NCBI GenBank assembly: GCA_905236445.1 | Contig: CAJOPQ010000049.1 | Span: 1-5,651 of the forward strand | Direction: 5' to 3' | From: an uncultured Clostridia bacterium | GTDB taxonomy: Bacteria; Bacillota; Clostridia; Christensenellales; UBA1242 | Length of the DNA stretch: 5,651 nt | In this document: positions 4,573-5,651 of the stretch, one piece after another | How positions within the stretch are numbered: the stretch's first letter is position 1 | Layout of the letters: the number at the start of each line of letters is the position of its first letter | Notes under the pieces: model-generated | Seen by the model: only the letters and a program-made list of their open reading frames with translations | Told to the model about the DNA's origin: nothing | Databases searched by the model: none | Made by a program: the position numbers and the translations under genes

Positions 4573-5651
4573 ATGGTTAAGAAAAAAAATAGAACAGATG
4601 CAGACAATTTTGAGAAAGAATATGTACAAAATATTCTAGAAGATTTCAGAAATAGACAACTAAATAGGAAAGTGTATGATACTAGGTGGCAATTAAATAT
4701 CAACTACTATATTGGCAATCAGTTTTGTGAAATTGACGGAAAAGGTGATGTTGTTGACAATAACAAGCAATATTACTGGGAGGAAAGACAAGTATATAAT
4801 CACATTGCGCCAATGATAGAATTGAGATTGAGCAAGCTTGGCAAGGTACGACCAACGCTTAATGTGATTCCTTTTAGTGATAATGTTGATGACATATCTT
4901 CGGCAAAAGTAAGTAAAAAAATCTTAAGTGCAGTTAATTATGAGAACAGTGTTAGCAAGTTAATTGCAGAAGGTACAACGTGGAGTGAAATATGTGGAAC
5001 AAGCTTCTACAAAATAGGTTGGAACAATAATCTAGGTAGAATTGTTGCAAAAGACGAGCTTGGCAATGATGTACATGAGGGCGATATCGAAATGAGTGTT
5101 GTTAGTCCGTTTGAAATTTATCCAGATAGTAATACGTATGCCAATATTGACGACTGTGCTTCTATTATGCACGCTCGTGCAGTGCACGTAGATACGGTTA
5201 AGAATATTTGGGGAGTGGAAGTGGAAGGCGAAGATATTGATGTATTCACATTAGATGCAGTTCCTTCTATTAACTATATGAATTCTGGTTATGCTTCGAA
5301 TATGTCAAAGAAGGTAAAGAAGAATCATGTACTAGTGATTGAGAAATATGAGCAGCCTACGTGCGAACTACCTGATGGAAGATTAAGTATAGTGGTTGGA
5401 GACAAACTTGTGTATATGGGTGAATTGCCATATATTAATAATGTTGATGGCAAGAGAGGTTATCCATTTGTTAAGCAAATTTCAACAGCTATGCCAAATT
5501 GTTTCTGGGGTATGAGTATAATAGATAGACTTATTCCAATTCAGAAATCATATAATGCTCTCAAAAATAGAAAGCATGAATTCCTTAATAGGTTGTCTAT
5601 GGGTGTCCTTGCAGTAGAAGATGGATCGGTAGATATAGATAATTTAGAGGA
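4573..5651 (+). CDS. P22-like portal protein (3' end outside window)
   Basis: The portal is the dodecameric ring at one head vertex through which DNA enters and leaves; it docks the terminase and nucleates head assembly. The 359 visible residues run open to the window edge, about half the usual length of P22-type portals. Recognisable stretches are WQLNINYYIGNQF (39-51), RPTLNVIP (93-100), VSPFEIYPDS (177-186), the charged segment at 211-225, and CFWGMSIIDRLIPIQKSYN (310-328), followed by KHEFLNR (334-340). This order is typical of P22-like portals. ATG 4573 has GAGGAG (4558-4563) nine bases upstream, inside the end of the preceding gene, so the genes are co-transcribed and probably translationally coupled. 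The only real alternative is another portal superfamily member; the segment patterns argue for the P22-like group. Confidence 0.93.
   Translation, partial: MVKKKNRTDADNFEKEYVQNILEDFRNRQLNRKVYDTRWQLNINYYIGNQFCEIDGKGDVVDNNKQYYWEERQVYNHIAPMIELRLSKLGKVRPTLNVIPFSDNVDDISSAKVSKKILSAVNYENSVSKLIAEGTTWSEICGTSFYKIGWNNNLGRIVAKDELGNDVHEGDIEMSVVSPFEIYPDSNTYANIDDCASIMHARAVHVDTVKNIWGVEVEGEDIDVFTLDAVPSINYMNSGYASNMSKKVKKNHVLVIEKYEQPTCELPDGRLSIVVGDKLVYMGELPYINNVDGKRGYPFVKQISTAMPNCFWGMSIIDRLIPIQKSYNALKNRKHEFLNRLSMGVLAVEDGSVDIDNLE

Noticed and set aside
1..5651. CRISPR array, tRNA, attachment site or alternative genetic code
   Set aside because: I saw no regularly spaced long repeats, no cloverleaf-like sequence and no integrase-linked direct repeat; TGA acts as a stop at 4389-4391 and tryptophans are TGG.

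Overview
The window is AT-rich, uses the standard code (TGA serves as a stop, TGG encodes Trp) and favours AGA and ATA codons. Purine-rich Shine-Dalgarno sites precede several genes. Together with Gram-positive-style signal peptides and a Firmicutes-type LexA-like box, this suggests a low-GC Bacillota (Clostridia-like) genome. The right half is clearly the DNA-packaging module of a tailed phage or prophage (Caudoviricetes). No taxon can be named from the sequence alone.

Layout. Bases 1-818 (minus) hold the first 272 codons of a secreted protein that may be a beta-propeller and that runs off the left edge. Bases 819-1136 are a very AT-rich control region. It has a minus-strand promoter for that gene, two candidate plus-strand promoters, a LexA-like palindrome and an array of TTGTACAA-like elements with roughly 10-bp phasing. 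Bases 1137-1724 (plus) encode a 195-aa regulator with a sigma-70 region-4-like helix-turn-helix, of the kind found just upstream of terminase genes (ArpU/RinA-like role). Bases 1721-2464 (minus) encode a secreted, membrane-anchored protein with two SH3-like domains. Its stop codon is interleaved with that of the regulator in one CTAG. Bases 2555-4000 (plus) encode the terminase large subunit, ending in a hairpin plus T-run that looks like an intrinsic terminator. Then come a 110-aa protein resembling the C-terminal part of small terminases (4059-4391), a 58-aa cysteine-rich putative zinc-binding protein (4393-4569) and the first 359 codons of a P22-like portal protein (4573 to the right edge).

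How the parts may work together. The regulator plausibly switches on packaging and structural genes. Its upstream region carries signals expected of an SOS-induced or repressor-controlled prophage gene. Terminase and portal form the packaging motor, with the 110-aa protein perhaps as an accessory or recognition subunit. The two minus-strand secreted proteins do not look structural. Because they sit among late phage genes with no integrase or attachment site between, they are best read as phage-carried cargo (morons) that alter the host surface, although a decayed prophage beside host genes cannot be excluded.

The most interesting points are the dense control region at 924-1132, the element shared by 924-946 and 4003-4025, the surface-protein cargo, and the non-canonical small-terminase arrangement. 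I see no CRISPR array, tRNA, rRNA, insertion sequence or recognisable defence system.
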